A stretch of DNA of 64,000 nucleotides, from NCBI GenBank assembly GCA_030141605.1, contig JAQGDQ010000239.1:1-64000 (forward strand), read 5' to 3'. Of the stretch, positions 48,050-60,200 are shown in pieces. The DNA is from Tubiluchus corallicola. Taxonomy: Eukaryota > Priapulida > Priapulimorpha > Priapulimorphida > Tubiluchidae. Position 1 is the first letter of the stretch. Every line of letters begins with the position of its first letter. A program made the position numbers and the translations under genes. Below the pieces are notes generated by a model. The model made no database searches, was not told the DNA's origin, and was given only the letters and a program-made list of their open reading frames with translations.

Positions 48050-51000
48050 TTGTTTTGTCTGTATTTATTTTAAGGAAGTTTATGTCACTTTCTTTTACAA
48101 AATTCTTTATTGTTTTGTATTAAGAATAAACAATGTCATACTAATTTTTATCCGCTTAATAGTTACCAGGCTTAAAAACTTTTTTAAAATTTCTTGAAAA
48201 AATTCTATTTGCCACTTAATAAGAAGGCCTGCTTGTTTCACATTCATTATACTTGCACAGGTGTGTTAATTGAAATTTAATTCCTGTACATGATAATTCA
48301 ATATTCTCATTAATTCTCATTGAATACTTTATGTAAAATTTGCAGACGCAGATAGCGTTGCATGTGAGCAGATAAAATGCCAGTAGTTCAGCTGGTTTCA
48401 TTCACCCAGCCCACCTCCAGATGTCGGCTTCTCTAACTAGATGTGGGTAAGCGTGAACCATCCCATGTTGGTTTTTCTTTGTGAGAACTTCCAGTGGCAG
48501 TCAAAAGTGATGTGTTTACAAGGTTCATGCATGCTTGTTTTGCTTTAGGTTGTGAATGACTTAAACCTAGTTTCCTTTCACTGCTGAGACCAAAAACGCA
48601 TGTTTGTAAACTAGGTATGTTTATTATTATATATGCAGCCTATAATAGTTGTAGCTTGCATAATGATTGTATAACTGGCTGTATTTCAAATTGTTTAAAA
48701 ACTTATAGACTAAAAACTACTTACCTGCTAATAATATGATAGTTTCTTTTATAACAGCCTGTAATTTTTATGGGCCTTATTGGACAGTTTTTTCCTGTAC
48801 AAATACGCCTGTTTCTCATTCCATAATTTAGCTACTTAGTGGTTAAATTGTAACAAATTAGTATTGTAATTCATTTCACTTGGTACTTCGTGTCATCTTA
48901 CAGAAAATTAAGAAATATTTTTCATCGTCTATTTCGCCTGCCATGTGCATGTATTTCCACTCAATTGACTTGCCACTCATTGGTTTTCAGTAAATTAAAT
49001 GAAATCGATGATAAATCTTTTCTTTGATGTTGCATATCTGTTTCTCAGAATTTTTATAACTAAAAATCATTTTGAAGACTGAAAGAGATGCCCACCACAG
49101 CCATTACTGGATTTTGCATCATATTGAAGATGATTGCTACCTGTTTTTGCTACCATATATACTGGTAATTTTCAATTTAATTATGCCCGTAGCAAGTGTT
49201 GAGATAATTCACATTACTAATTGGCTAGGTATGCTATTCAATAATCCAACACAAGTTGTCCTCGAATGAGAATCAATACATTTTCCGCTAAATAATTTCT
49301 TTCGTGGAGTGCTAATACACGTCAAACTCAGCGTGCTTTCTAGCTTTCTTGCATAATGAAATTGAACTTGGCACATTGATTAAGTCTGGCTCTAATTCTG
49401 CCATTTGCAGGTACGTCTATTATATGTGTAAGTATATTATGCGGATCAATTATTACTAGTTTTGCCACACCGGTCAAAGCCATTTGAATGGACCAGTGTG
49501 GTAATTTTTATCTTGAAGGTTATGCATTTATTTTGTTTGTTAATTTATTTTATTACAATAAAGAAACAGCGCAATTATACCAGAGAATAGTAATTTTTTA
49601 AATGTTATAAACTTGCTTGATGATCTGACTGATCTATTATTGCCAGATAGGTTCCTGTTGCTGACTCTTGTACCGTTGCAGCCACAGTTCATTTTTGTAA
49701 CATTGCGCGATATATTATTTTTCGTTCACTATTAAATTTTGAGGAATATAACTGCATCTTATTTCTTTACAAAGTGATAAAATGGCATTCCTATTTAAAG
49801 CAATTATCTGCTTATATTCTATGTTTTAGTCTGCAGTATTGTTACAAGTTGACTTTAGCTCAGCTGTACATTTTCACCTGCGCATTAGAGTGAATGACTG
49901 AAGTGACTACAAATTTCTTTGATTCGACGTTTACAAATGTCAAAAATGATTTGTTGTGCTGTAAAACGTTTCATTCGTATTTTTGTGCACAATTTCATGT
50001 TGACTGTAGTTACAACACTGTTTTAATATTTAGAGATTTCTTTAGCTTAAATTAAGAAAGGTAAGACATAATTTACATAAAACCACGTTAGTTAATATAT
50101 TCGTTTGGAGCTCTGCTGTTATTTATAGATGAATGTTGTACATAGTAATGAGTTAGTGACGTCTGGTATAGTCTCATCAAAGTTTCTCTACACTTCTTAT
50201 TTTATACATTATGTATGTTCTAATGCTTTCAAGCAGTCACAGAGATTTTGCTTTTTGCCATTATTTCACTAAGTTTTTTTCAACCAGTAGGAATGTCAGC
50301 GTTTCAATCATGCTTTTACCCCTTGTCTTTCTTGTCAGACTGAATTATCGGGTAAAGTTAACTAGAGTATACGTATTAGCTACTTTACTTTCACAGAAAA
50401 TCCTGTGAAGCCAATCTGTAATCCTTCGTCCAAATCCTTTTTTCTCTCTGTCTTCAATAAAAGAACTCTTGATGAAGAAGAAGCAGCTTGGGTTGTAAGA
50501 TAATGTTATCAAAAGGTCCTCCGCTGGGCAATTTGGATTAGATTTAGTTCAAGTATCAACATATAGCAAGCGAATCAAATATAAACGTGTATGGCATTTA
50601 CAAAATCATGCGATCCAGTAAGACTAATATTATTGAACAAAACTCGAGATTTTTCATAGCATTAATGGGCTGCACTTCGCTTAGGGCATGTTTATTCCTT
50701 TACATGGCCATTCCTTACGCTTTTGGCGTTAATTCAAAGAAAGCTGTTATTATAAGTAGAGTACTTAACGTGTTTGAAAACATGTTTTTCTTTATAATTT
50801 AATTTTTTCCTACAATTAATCTGGGCGCTTTTACTAAGTGTTGCTACCGCAGACCTCAGTCATGTGTTCCTGAATAATCAATACAATCAATATGTAACTG
50901 GTGGTGACACACTGACACATACTGTCCTTTTAAGGGATACTAAAAGATTTAGAAGAGATAAAGTATCGCCTAATGGAGTGTAAAACTTGAATTTATTGCA

Positions 51001-51340
51001 TGCCGAAAGATTTATCAGCTAAAAAGGTGTAAAAGCGGTCAAATTTACTGCGAAAATTTTTCATGTCTCGAAGAAAAGATCTCGTTAGCTGTGAGAAATT
51101 AAATTCTCTTCCATGTAAAGAAGTTTGCAGTACCGTTTGTATGATTATTGGCATGGTTACAATGTCCTTGTTTTCAGATTTCAAACTCAAAATTTTTACA
51201 GATCCATACGGTAACCATAGCTAGACAACATTATTTTGTTTTTATCTAAAAGGTGATCGTTCACGAACAGGACGTATTACAACAGTTACTGTTGCTGAAA
51301 TATTTCTAATAATTATCACGCGCCAATGAGAGCAGAGTAA
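48050..51340. other. AT-rich region without recognised genes
   Basis: No frame with recognisable homology. One compact hairpin is listed at 49462-49504. The region may be intergenic or intronic to a gene beyond the window. Confidence 0.4.
49462..49504 (+). other. Short stable hairpin
   Basis: TTGCCACACCGGTC pairs with GACCAGTGTGGTAA around a 15-base loop. Twelve Watson-Crick pairs, one G-U wobble and one mismatch form a 14-step stem in otherwise AT-rich DNA. It could be the end of a tiny inverted-repeat element or a structured RNA. Confidence 0.5.
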
Positions 51341-51346
51341 TTAGCA

Positions 51347-51633
51347 ATGAATTGAGAGGCTCCTTATTTCGGCTACTTCTAGATATTAATTGGCTCAAAT
51401 TTGTATTTCGTGCCACATACATAAATACGTCGTACATTTTTTGTATATTTTTTGCACGTGCATGCAAAACCTCCATGTACTGAGAGGCATGAATTGAGAC
51501 ATGAATTGAGAGGCTCCTTATTTCGGCTACTTCTAGATATTAATTGGCTCAAATTTGTATTTCGTGCCACATACATAAATACGTCGTACATTTTTTGTAT
51601 ATTTTTTGCACGTGCATGCAAAACCTCCATGTA
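51347..51633. repeat. Perfect 133-bp direct duplication
   Basis: 51347-51479 and 51501-51633 are identical at every base I compared, with period 154. The 21-base spacer contains another ATGAATTGAGA, so a short third partial copy is present. The perfect match indicates a very recent tandem event or an assembly artefact. Confidence 0.95.
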
Positions 51634-51949
51634 GATTTGGTACCTTGCTTAAAAAAGATCGCGTACTCATACGTTTACATTTTCTCAAACATAGGCGCAA
51701 TTTTCAGAGATAGATCCTTTACATTTTACGTCATATTACATTTACTTATAGGAATAAACGTTATCTGGATCCATAGGCCTATATTAATCGTTATTATTCG
51801 ATTTTTGTAAGTATTTATCATGCGAGACTACGTGTAGTGTTGAACTAGTATTGCCAAACCAGCATGTCAGCAACCTTTCTATATTCCCAAAAGTAATTAA
51901 AAATTTATTTAAATTTTCATTAACTTATTTACAGGGCCATATAAATTGA

Positions 51950-52207
51950 TTAAGCTTCTCTGTCCTTCATTGTTGTAATAAGGTCCTTATCAGTAGGTTT
52001 CAGGCGCGTTATCTCTTCTTGCCAATGTTTAATAGCTTGCTCAAACAGCAACGAAGCGGTTGCTGCACTGGCGTCATGGTTAAAACATGCGTCGTCAAAA
52101 GCTTCTCACTCATTCATGCGATACGTGTGCGGCTGATCGTTGAATGAAGCCTTTTTCTGTTGCTTAATATTAGATATATACGTTTCGTATCGAATAATAT
52201 CTGACAT
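51950..52207 (-). pseudogene. Short conserved-looking reading frame with one internal TGA, unidentified
   Basis: From ATG at 52207 the frame runs 33 codons (start MSDIIRYETYISNIKQQ), meets one TGA, then continues 51 codons to TAA. The second part includes FDDACFNHDASAATASLLF and EQAIKHWQEEITRLKP, which reads like a TPR-type helix pair. Composition is protein-like and GC is above that of the surroundings. It may be a pseudogene with a Ser-to-stop change. Alternatively the exon could end at the donor-like GA/GTGAGA overlapping the TGA. I cannot name the family. Confidence 0.45.
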
Positions 52208-54109
52208 CTTTATTTAGACAACATCAGGTACGTAGATTTTGTTCTTTGCTCGATTTGATAGGCAGTTGTTATTGTTTATGTTATTTTTGTTAATTAGCGC
52301 ACGAAAAGAGTGTTTTTGTTACAGGTACATAAAGCATATTTTCATATTGCCATTCTGTTTGTTGAGCTTAACATAGCAGCCTTATGCTTTATATGCAGTT
52401 ACCATTTGGTATTTGCGAATCGCACACAATATGCCCTTACGGTCAAAAGGCTGTAACAAATTGTTGGTTGTTTATAAAAGTCAGTGTTCTGTTTTGGAAT
52501 TTATGCTTTCTCGTTTTGCTCACTGAATGCACCCTACTTGTAAGCTTTCTTACCATCACAGTAGTACCCTGTTTTGGTGTTTTCTCTTTTTGATCAGTCG
52601 CAATTCCTTTGTTTGGTTTTGGCTTATGTTTTTGATCTCAAGTAGAAGCTTGACTAGACTGTTTCTTCCTAAAGTAGCTAAGAACATTGGGATAAAAACG
52701 GGATATCTGTATTGTGCTCGAAAATATTACATAGAAAATATCTATATGAATAAAAAGCAGAAAATTACATAAGGTGAACCCATTATTGAACGCTTGTTTT
52801 TTCGCTTTCCAAAAAAACTTTGTAGTCTAGTGTATGCATATGCATATGTTTATTTGGTCAGCATTTTCCACATACAGGCAAAAAAGATCACAAATCCATC
52901 TTAGTAATGTGGCTTCATATGCATATAATAAAGGTTATTTTTACATTTTTGCGTGTGAACGTTTGGTTAATAAAGCTTGTTTATCTGGTCATAATTGAGA
53001 ATTGTCAGCATTGAATTCAGAATTTTGGTAATCTGCGAGTTGAGTGCCCACTATTGACTTTCAGCGAATAATGACTATTGACCTTCGCAATGACCATTGC
53101 TGTAGAACGTGGAAGTAAATTGGAGTATACACTTGTTTTAGGGGCTAGCAGGTAATCGCAATCGAAACAGTGAAAGCACAGCTCTATTGTAATGCAAAAA
53201 ACTACAAGTTTAAAAAGGCCTCTTTTAAAAAAACTTTTTCGTAAAGGATGGTATTACTGCAAAGAATCAGTAGGTTCAGTTTATTAACATTACGATTCTG
53301 AAAAACTGTTCTTTGTTGTTTGCGGGCGGTATTATCATTATAATTGTCGATGTGGTACCTAGTTCATTTGCTGCTACCCACCGCTTTAAATAATGCAGTG
53401 TTAGAAATTTTCATACGACTTGAAATGTTCTTACGCAAGAGGTAAATTGGCTTTAATTTCTTAATTTTGTTTAAAAGGCACTGTAATTTAATTCTCTTGT
53501 GTTTTTTTAAATAAGCTAAAGCTTAATTGATAGCCTCCTGATTATTAGTAATTTCAAATGTTTTGAACCTAATTAACGTACTTAGTTAAGGATTATTTTC
53601 TATTTAGACGAATCAATATAAAATGTGGAGGACGAGAAGCAAGTTGCGTTTTCTGCTTAGATATTGTTATAATCGTGGAATTTAGCCGTCACTTTTTGTT
53701 CCTTCATCTGTTTCTACTGCTTTTGAAAAAAATGTTACATGTCTATAATTTCTTTGCAAGACAATTCACTTGACAAGAAAAAATCGGGTTTCTAGTTTAT
53801 TCCTTTAATGTTAAACTTTTTATACGGCGCATTTATCAACTATTTAATTAATGCATGGTATAATGGGTCACTTGCATAAACCGTAAATTGTTTACCTGAG
53901 GGTACATCAGCTGCAGTTGTGAGTAGAAGCCACTCTGTTGATTATGCTGCTCAACACTCTGCAAACCACAATCAACTTTAACCGTAGGGTCTTCCTTCAT
54001 TAAATATGAACGGACACGGAACTAGTTTTCTCTATGAAGCTGTTTATCAGAAGTATATTAGACATGTGTGTGTACGTTCTTCCTCAGCGATATAACCATG
54101 GACAGGTAA
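52208..54109. other. Gene-free AT-rich region
   Basis: Nothing recognisable beyond short low-complexity sequence. If 51950-52207 is a real first exon, its promoter would lie at the left end of this stretch. Confidence 0.4.
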
Positions 54110-54605
54110 AGCTGTATTTGGTGGGTTATTAGTGCCAAATATGTATGCTGCTCAAGCATGGTTTAATTGGATGAAAAAGCACGCATGCTTTTGGAATAAT
54201 GACGTGTGCTTTTCGTGAAAATACACTCGCCATTTGTGAGAAGACATCGTGGATGAAGCAAGAAACGCCTTAACTCCTTCATTTTCCCTGATTGCTGTAC
54301 AATACAAAACTCATTGTTATTGAGTATACGCGTGCTTTTTGGAAAGGATAATTTGGGAAAACATAGGCGGAGTTAAGGTGCTTCTTATTCCATCCAATCA
54401 ATTTGCGGGGAAAAAATGGCACATCTTTGCAGAAAAGATGTATGTATTTTCAAAAAATGTCATTATTCCGAAAGCACGCGTGTGCTTTCCAATCGAATTG
54501 CGAGAAATACGTCAGAAGTTGTAAAATGAGTTAAAGGATGCATGCAATTATTAGACCATGTCTGACTGGCATACGTGTTTGGCACTAATACCCCGCTATA
54601 AAGCT
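54110..54605. mobile_element. 496-bp foldback (full-length imperfect palindrome) element
   Basis: The left half (54110-54357) is complementary to the right half throughout, not just at the ends. Paired landmarks are GGTTATTAGTGCCAAA with TTTGGCACTAATACC, AAGCACGCATGCTTTTGGAATAATGAC with its complement near 54460-54490, and CGCCTTAACTCC with GGAGTTAAGGTGC. The near-palindromic word AAAGCACGCGTGCTTT occurs about three times (both arms and the centre). There is no coding capacity. No target duplication could be confirmed. Confidence 0.85.
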
Positions 54606-56840
54606 CAATATATGCAGCACTAACCAGGCTTGGCATTGCTTAATTTCTTATCCAAGCACACAGTGACATTAGCTAATTTCCGTAATATGGCCTATTTATC
54701 CCCATAATATGGACGTATGTAAAGCTATACAATCTTTGACATATGAACAAGTGTTTGCAATGCCTGTGCTTGTGTGTGCGTGCGTGTGTGTTTGTGCATG
54801 CGTGTGTGTAGGTGTATTGTGTTAGTGAAATTCTGTAACTGCAATGATTTGCAAAGACTGAAACAAATAGCTCAACTTGATTACAAACTTATTCTTTTTT
54901 CACTCCCTCCCATTGTAGATCATGACAGATCGAATGTAGATGTTTTTGTGTACCGTACATCAGTTTACATCGTAATTATGAAATACCACTAACCCCAACT
55001 GTAACTCATATTAACTTTAACTAGCAGGGATATGTTGTTAATTTTTTTCTCACTAGTAATTCTAGTGGCCTAACATAAGCTTACTTCCTAGGTCTGTAGC
55101 GCAGAATTTAAGAATTGTATCTTAATTTTGTAGTACTAACGAAAATTTGATTTATAAATGCATAAGTATTTGTTTATTATGCGGAATAAATTGATTGAAT
55201 TGTGGATGTACTGTTACTACAGATTATTCAGGGGCGAAGTCAGTAAATTGGCTTAACCTAAAATGTATCATTAGCAGAGTGAGTCATATAATGTAATGTT
55301 TGACGGTCTGACATAGTACAGTTATTCAGTATGTAATGCAGGTTTCCGAGAAATTTGCAAAATTTAACCAACGTTTTAATCTCACCACGATGTCCGTTCT
55401 AAACCTGGTTATATAAAAGATTCTTTTAATTATTATTTGTATGTGCGATTAACAGTTCTGACGTTATGAGAACATTAGAAATAAATATATAAAACCATGA
55501 TTTGATTCTCTTGAAATTTTATAAATTTTAATTTTAAATTGGATAAAGCCTAGAAGACAGAGAGCTAAAAGTAAGCTAACTATAAACTTTTATAAAAAGA
55601 ACCTGTATTTAATTATTCAACACGAAATCACAAATCAAGCAGTATTCTATCACGAGTACGTTGCAAGACTATTACTTATTACAAGGATTGCCAAGGCTAT
55701 AAGACTGATATTTTAGTATAAGCAGCACTGTTTGCTACGGGAAAGCATGGCTGTAGTCAAAAAACGCTGATTCTTTCAGAGATTATGTAAATGTACCAAA
55801 TCCATCAATGCTTGAGACGAGTAAAGTTGTAATCGAGGTTACACATCTGTCGTAGTTACCCATTAAGTCCCACTTATTATTGCCATCGCCTGGTGAAAAA
55901 TATTAGTGAAACACGTAGAAAGGCTTTATAACAATGGCAAGCATACTCGCACATTACATCTACTCAAGGCAATGCCTAGTCATGTGGGTATAAGTGTTGA
56001 ACAAAAGCAAGCATACACAATGAGAAACCAGAAAAATTATATTGCAGCCTATTCAATGAATATTTTAGACGTATGTAATGTTGAAACATGATTCATAATT
56101 CTGCACTGCAACGTTTCTCAGGATACTGTGTCAACACAATTACAAAAGCCGTTAAGGAAATTTTGTATTTACTCGTTGAATAGAACTCCTTGAAAAGAGC
56201 TCTATATTTACTCATTTAGTTATAGAGAAGGATTACGAGGCATGTTTGCAGAATAGACTATTCTGTCGATTGCTTCAAAATAAAACTGAAGTTTAAAATG
56301 ATCGTTAGTCATTGTCCTACAGCGATTTTTGATTGTTTTTGATAGATTCTTCATGTTTATTTGCTCGTCTAATTTCCTTGACGATATGTGAACATTGAAC
56401 AACTGTCGTGCGACGTCTGTCGAGCGTCGATCACAATTGACTTAATTTTCTATAATTAGCCAACATCTTTTATCTCAGGTCGTAAACTTTTGGTGTACAG
56501 CAAACTTTGGCGTAAGTTGCATGTCATGTGTCAAAATGAATGAGCTAAGGTTGAAAGGTCGCGACCTAGAGGATCATGAATGTTCAAGTTAATCGGATTT
56601 TGCACATTCGTATGCTAATAATCTACATGATGTATGCGGTAAACAAATGTTTTTAGCACTAGATTATATGACCTTTTAAAAGTCCAGCAGTTGCTATGGT
56701 GTACAAGGTTTTAATTTGGCGGTTGCTACGGTGTAAACATGACTATTTCTTCCAAAACAGATAAAGTACATATTTTTTGACAATTTTGAGGCCAAATAGA
56801 TGCAATATACAGAAAACATTGCAATGCTATCGCTTTTGAC
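54606..56840. other. Gene-free region with a GT-rich microsatellite
   Basis: A GTGTGTGC/GCGTGTGT-rich tract lies at 54766-54816. No gene is recognisable in the remainder. Confidence 0.45.
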
Positions 56841-57260
56841 ACAGTCAAAATTTTGGCGTACCTGGGGTCACCTAAAGGTCATCTCCAGGGAACTTTTCAA
56901 ACATACCTTGTGTATATATCAAATCAAATCTTAGGGCGAGATGGGTTTGACCCTGCCACATTTTGGCACAGCTGGGATCACCTAAAGGGAATCCACAAGG
57001 TATGTATCAAACATAGTGTGTAATATATTCGAATAAAGCTTATGCCGAGGCGGTTTGACATCGGCCGTCGTTGACAAGTGACTTCATTTGCTTTATTTTA
57101 CCAAAATGTTTCATCCCTCGTAATGTCTAAAATGTATGTCAAACTGAATGACCAAGGTCAAAAATTATGGGCCATCTGGACTCACTCATAGGGCATCTAG
57201 AGGGAATGTCGCAAACAATTGTGCAATAATTATAGCAAATTAATTACGCTGCGAGATGGG
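56520..57260. repeat. Degenerate tandem array, unit about 112 bp
   Basis: Copies near 56848-56959 and 56960-57065 share ATTTTGGC, CTGGG(G/A)TCACCTAAAGG, TATCAAA and GGTTTGAC in the same order. A third near 57136-57255 shares AAGGTCA, CTCAT(A)GGGCATCT and GCGAGATGGGTT. A partial copy at 56520-56580 has GTCAAAATGAATGAGCTAAGGT, matching GTCAAACTGAATGACCAAGGT in the third. Divergence is high, so the array is old. Confidence 0.7.
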
Positions 57261-60200
57261 TTCACAAAGTTCATGAAGAGGTCTGGGCTCAATGGACGTC
57301 ACAACAAAAACGCTTAGGTCACAGGAGTGAAGGCTTCCTTTTCATAAAATAACTAATTAGGTTTTTGAAACTACTTACTAACTCACTTACATAATTGTTT
57401 TCCAATTCACTCACGCACTTTTACTTAGTTCGATAGTTACTTTTGGTTTCACAGCAATAATGATGCCTTGTTGTTTTTGTCTATGCTGAACTCAGTTAAT
57501 TGACTAGAAAATCAGGTTTGCATAATATTATACAATTTTTCATCAGGGGACCTACACCGTGACGATCTGGTTTATACTGTTGTACAAAATACCAAATTTT
57601 GGAAATATGTATGCATACTGTATGCTAGTAGATAATCAATTCTCTGACGTTCGTAAAATCATTACTTAGTGAATCAAGCCACGCTTGTGAAATAATTAAC
57701 TCCGTAAGTTCGGTGTTAATAATTATTGACTTTTTAAGATCTTTTGAGTCTGCCACCTGATGCTATTGTTAATTATTTTTCGTGTAACTTTAAGCAGAGT
57801 GTATATTCTGGTTTAAAAATTAAGCAGTGCTGCAAGTACAATAGATGACTGTTTACAAAACCATGTATGTGATACACAGTGTATATAATCATAGTAACTT
57901 CTGTGGTTGGTTACATCAGAACAAGACTGAATGAATTCAGATCCAAATCCGCGAGCGTAAGCCGTAATCATGTTTACACTGATTATACCTGGTGGAGTGC
58001 GGTTAACATGTCAATGTACATTATTATTCACTGAAGTGTGACTAACCAATGTATATGGTGCTCGTGACTAATTATTGCTAGACTGTATCTGGTCTAATGT
58101 GGGTTACTCATGTGTGATTGAGCAGTTTGCCTTAATTTTCACGTTTCGACTCCCACCTCGGGGCCTTAAACAATTCCATTTCGAGCATGACAGTGTTTAC
58201 CACTTGACTATATACAATGCAGCTTACTCATGTGCGATTAACTGTTTAACAAACATAAAAAACTAGATGATTTACTGGATGGTTGCCTAAAGTTCTTCTG
58301 GAATTCCCGCTGCTCGCGGGTCACATTTTGGCTCCTGTCTCGAACATCCTAAGTTTTTGCATTGTCTGAGTCCATCCTGCCGGTTTCTAGTTATTATGGT
58401 TTTAGGGTTGTCCGATGTTGTGCGTTGAACTCCGCGAACATCGACTTTGTTTATCATTTATAGTGCTTAGTCCAGTGTGGTTTACTCATGCAAAAAACTG
58501 TAGATTGTTACCCCACAATATATTTGTGGTGCAACTTGTTAAAAATCTGTATTTGTAGTGAAAAAATCTGAATTCGAAACCTACGAGGAGTTGAATGGCA
58601 ATCAAAATATTAACTGATATCCAGTGTCTTTGACGGTCATCGTTCACCATACCACTTTTAAGACCCCTATGGCAAGTATCTACATTGCAAGTTTCGTGAC
58701 TTTGGCTGTTAACATGAACTGAAAAGTGGAGCGCTGGATGCTTAACATAAGGTAAAAAATTACCTTATGGGTTCTCCTAGATCCGCAACAATAGTGCTCG
58801 CAGATAAAAATTGTTATTATTGAGGCTTTTTACAGTTCCGGCGATTGATGATGATCATGAAAAGGTCAGAAGTTAAGTGTACCAGACAACGCATTTGTAT
58901 ACACTTGACACTGCTTTTCAGTCCACGCTCTTGTAATAGTAACAGTTTTAACAGCTAGCTAGAACCTTACCTAGTTCATTTTTTCTTGTTCCCAAGCAAG
59001 ATCCTGCCAGTAAATCACTCTATGCACTGACTAATGCACAAATAAGTAAAGTCCACATAAAACGACCACAATTACTGAACTGACGCGGCAGACGGCTGTG
59101 CTTTACCCACATGTCACATACTGGTTGTTGTTAAGACGTGTTGCTGTGGTACATTTAACCATTGACCTTCAGAAACTGCGCGAGCGTAGAACGAAACTGT
59201 GGAAAGGCTTATTAGTATACGATGGACTATATTGACAAAGCACGATAATTTTGTCTTTGTATTTTTGTTTGGGCAGTGATAGCACACAAGCACTTGCCGA
59301 TAAATCACCTATATGTAAACTATGTGTCAGATTTATGAAAGCAGTTACCTAGCTAATTAAAGAAATTAACAAGGTCTTTGTCTGGCAAGTTCATCATTTA
59401 AACATGTCTTAAACTCTGCTGCAGCTCCACTTGATGTTCGGTTTGGAAAGTTGGAGATTATAATCATTATGAAATCGTAAAGCAGAAAGGCTTCTTCTAT
59501 TATAAAGTTTGTTACGGTGATAATAATTTAAAAAAATCATTTCTCTCACCTGCGAGTGAGTCAGTGAACTTGAGTAATGGTAGTCTAACTTTAAAGTCTA
59601 AGTTACACCGAACTAGGCTCATCGCAGTCTCCTAATAAATTAATGTGAACGTATTTCGTTTAATATTAACATGAGCTCTGTTTTAAAAAGCAAGATCTCG
59701 CGAATTTTGCTACTATTTTACGTTTTCTGATTCAAGCCAGTGTGGAGGACGGTAAACTATGCTGAGCCTTATTTTACTGTCTTCGCAGTATTAGAACTAT
59801 TCATTGTTTTCTATAGTAGCAATATCTATATATTTAACCAGAAACTTGCAGCACGTCTAATTCCCGATATACGGACTTCTGACTTTAATAAAGCAAGCCT
59901 GGCGGCTTTGCCTGTGATGACTATTGATCTCATATTGCACAGATTTTGGATCACTTGTAGGAAAAATCATTAGACGCTACATATCATCCAGCAATTTATG
60001 TAGTAGCTTTGACATCAGAATCTCCAGGATCGTCTGTAAGTAATAATCCATGTAAAGCGGTGCGTGTATGTGTGTTGTGAAGCCATGCTATGAATACCCG
60101 TCACATTGTGTTAGTGAATCCCCTGCATGTGCACGCTCTGTCGGTTACCGCATGCTGAGTGCTGGGAAAATATCCTGCTGCAGGTGGCTGTCAATCAAGC

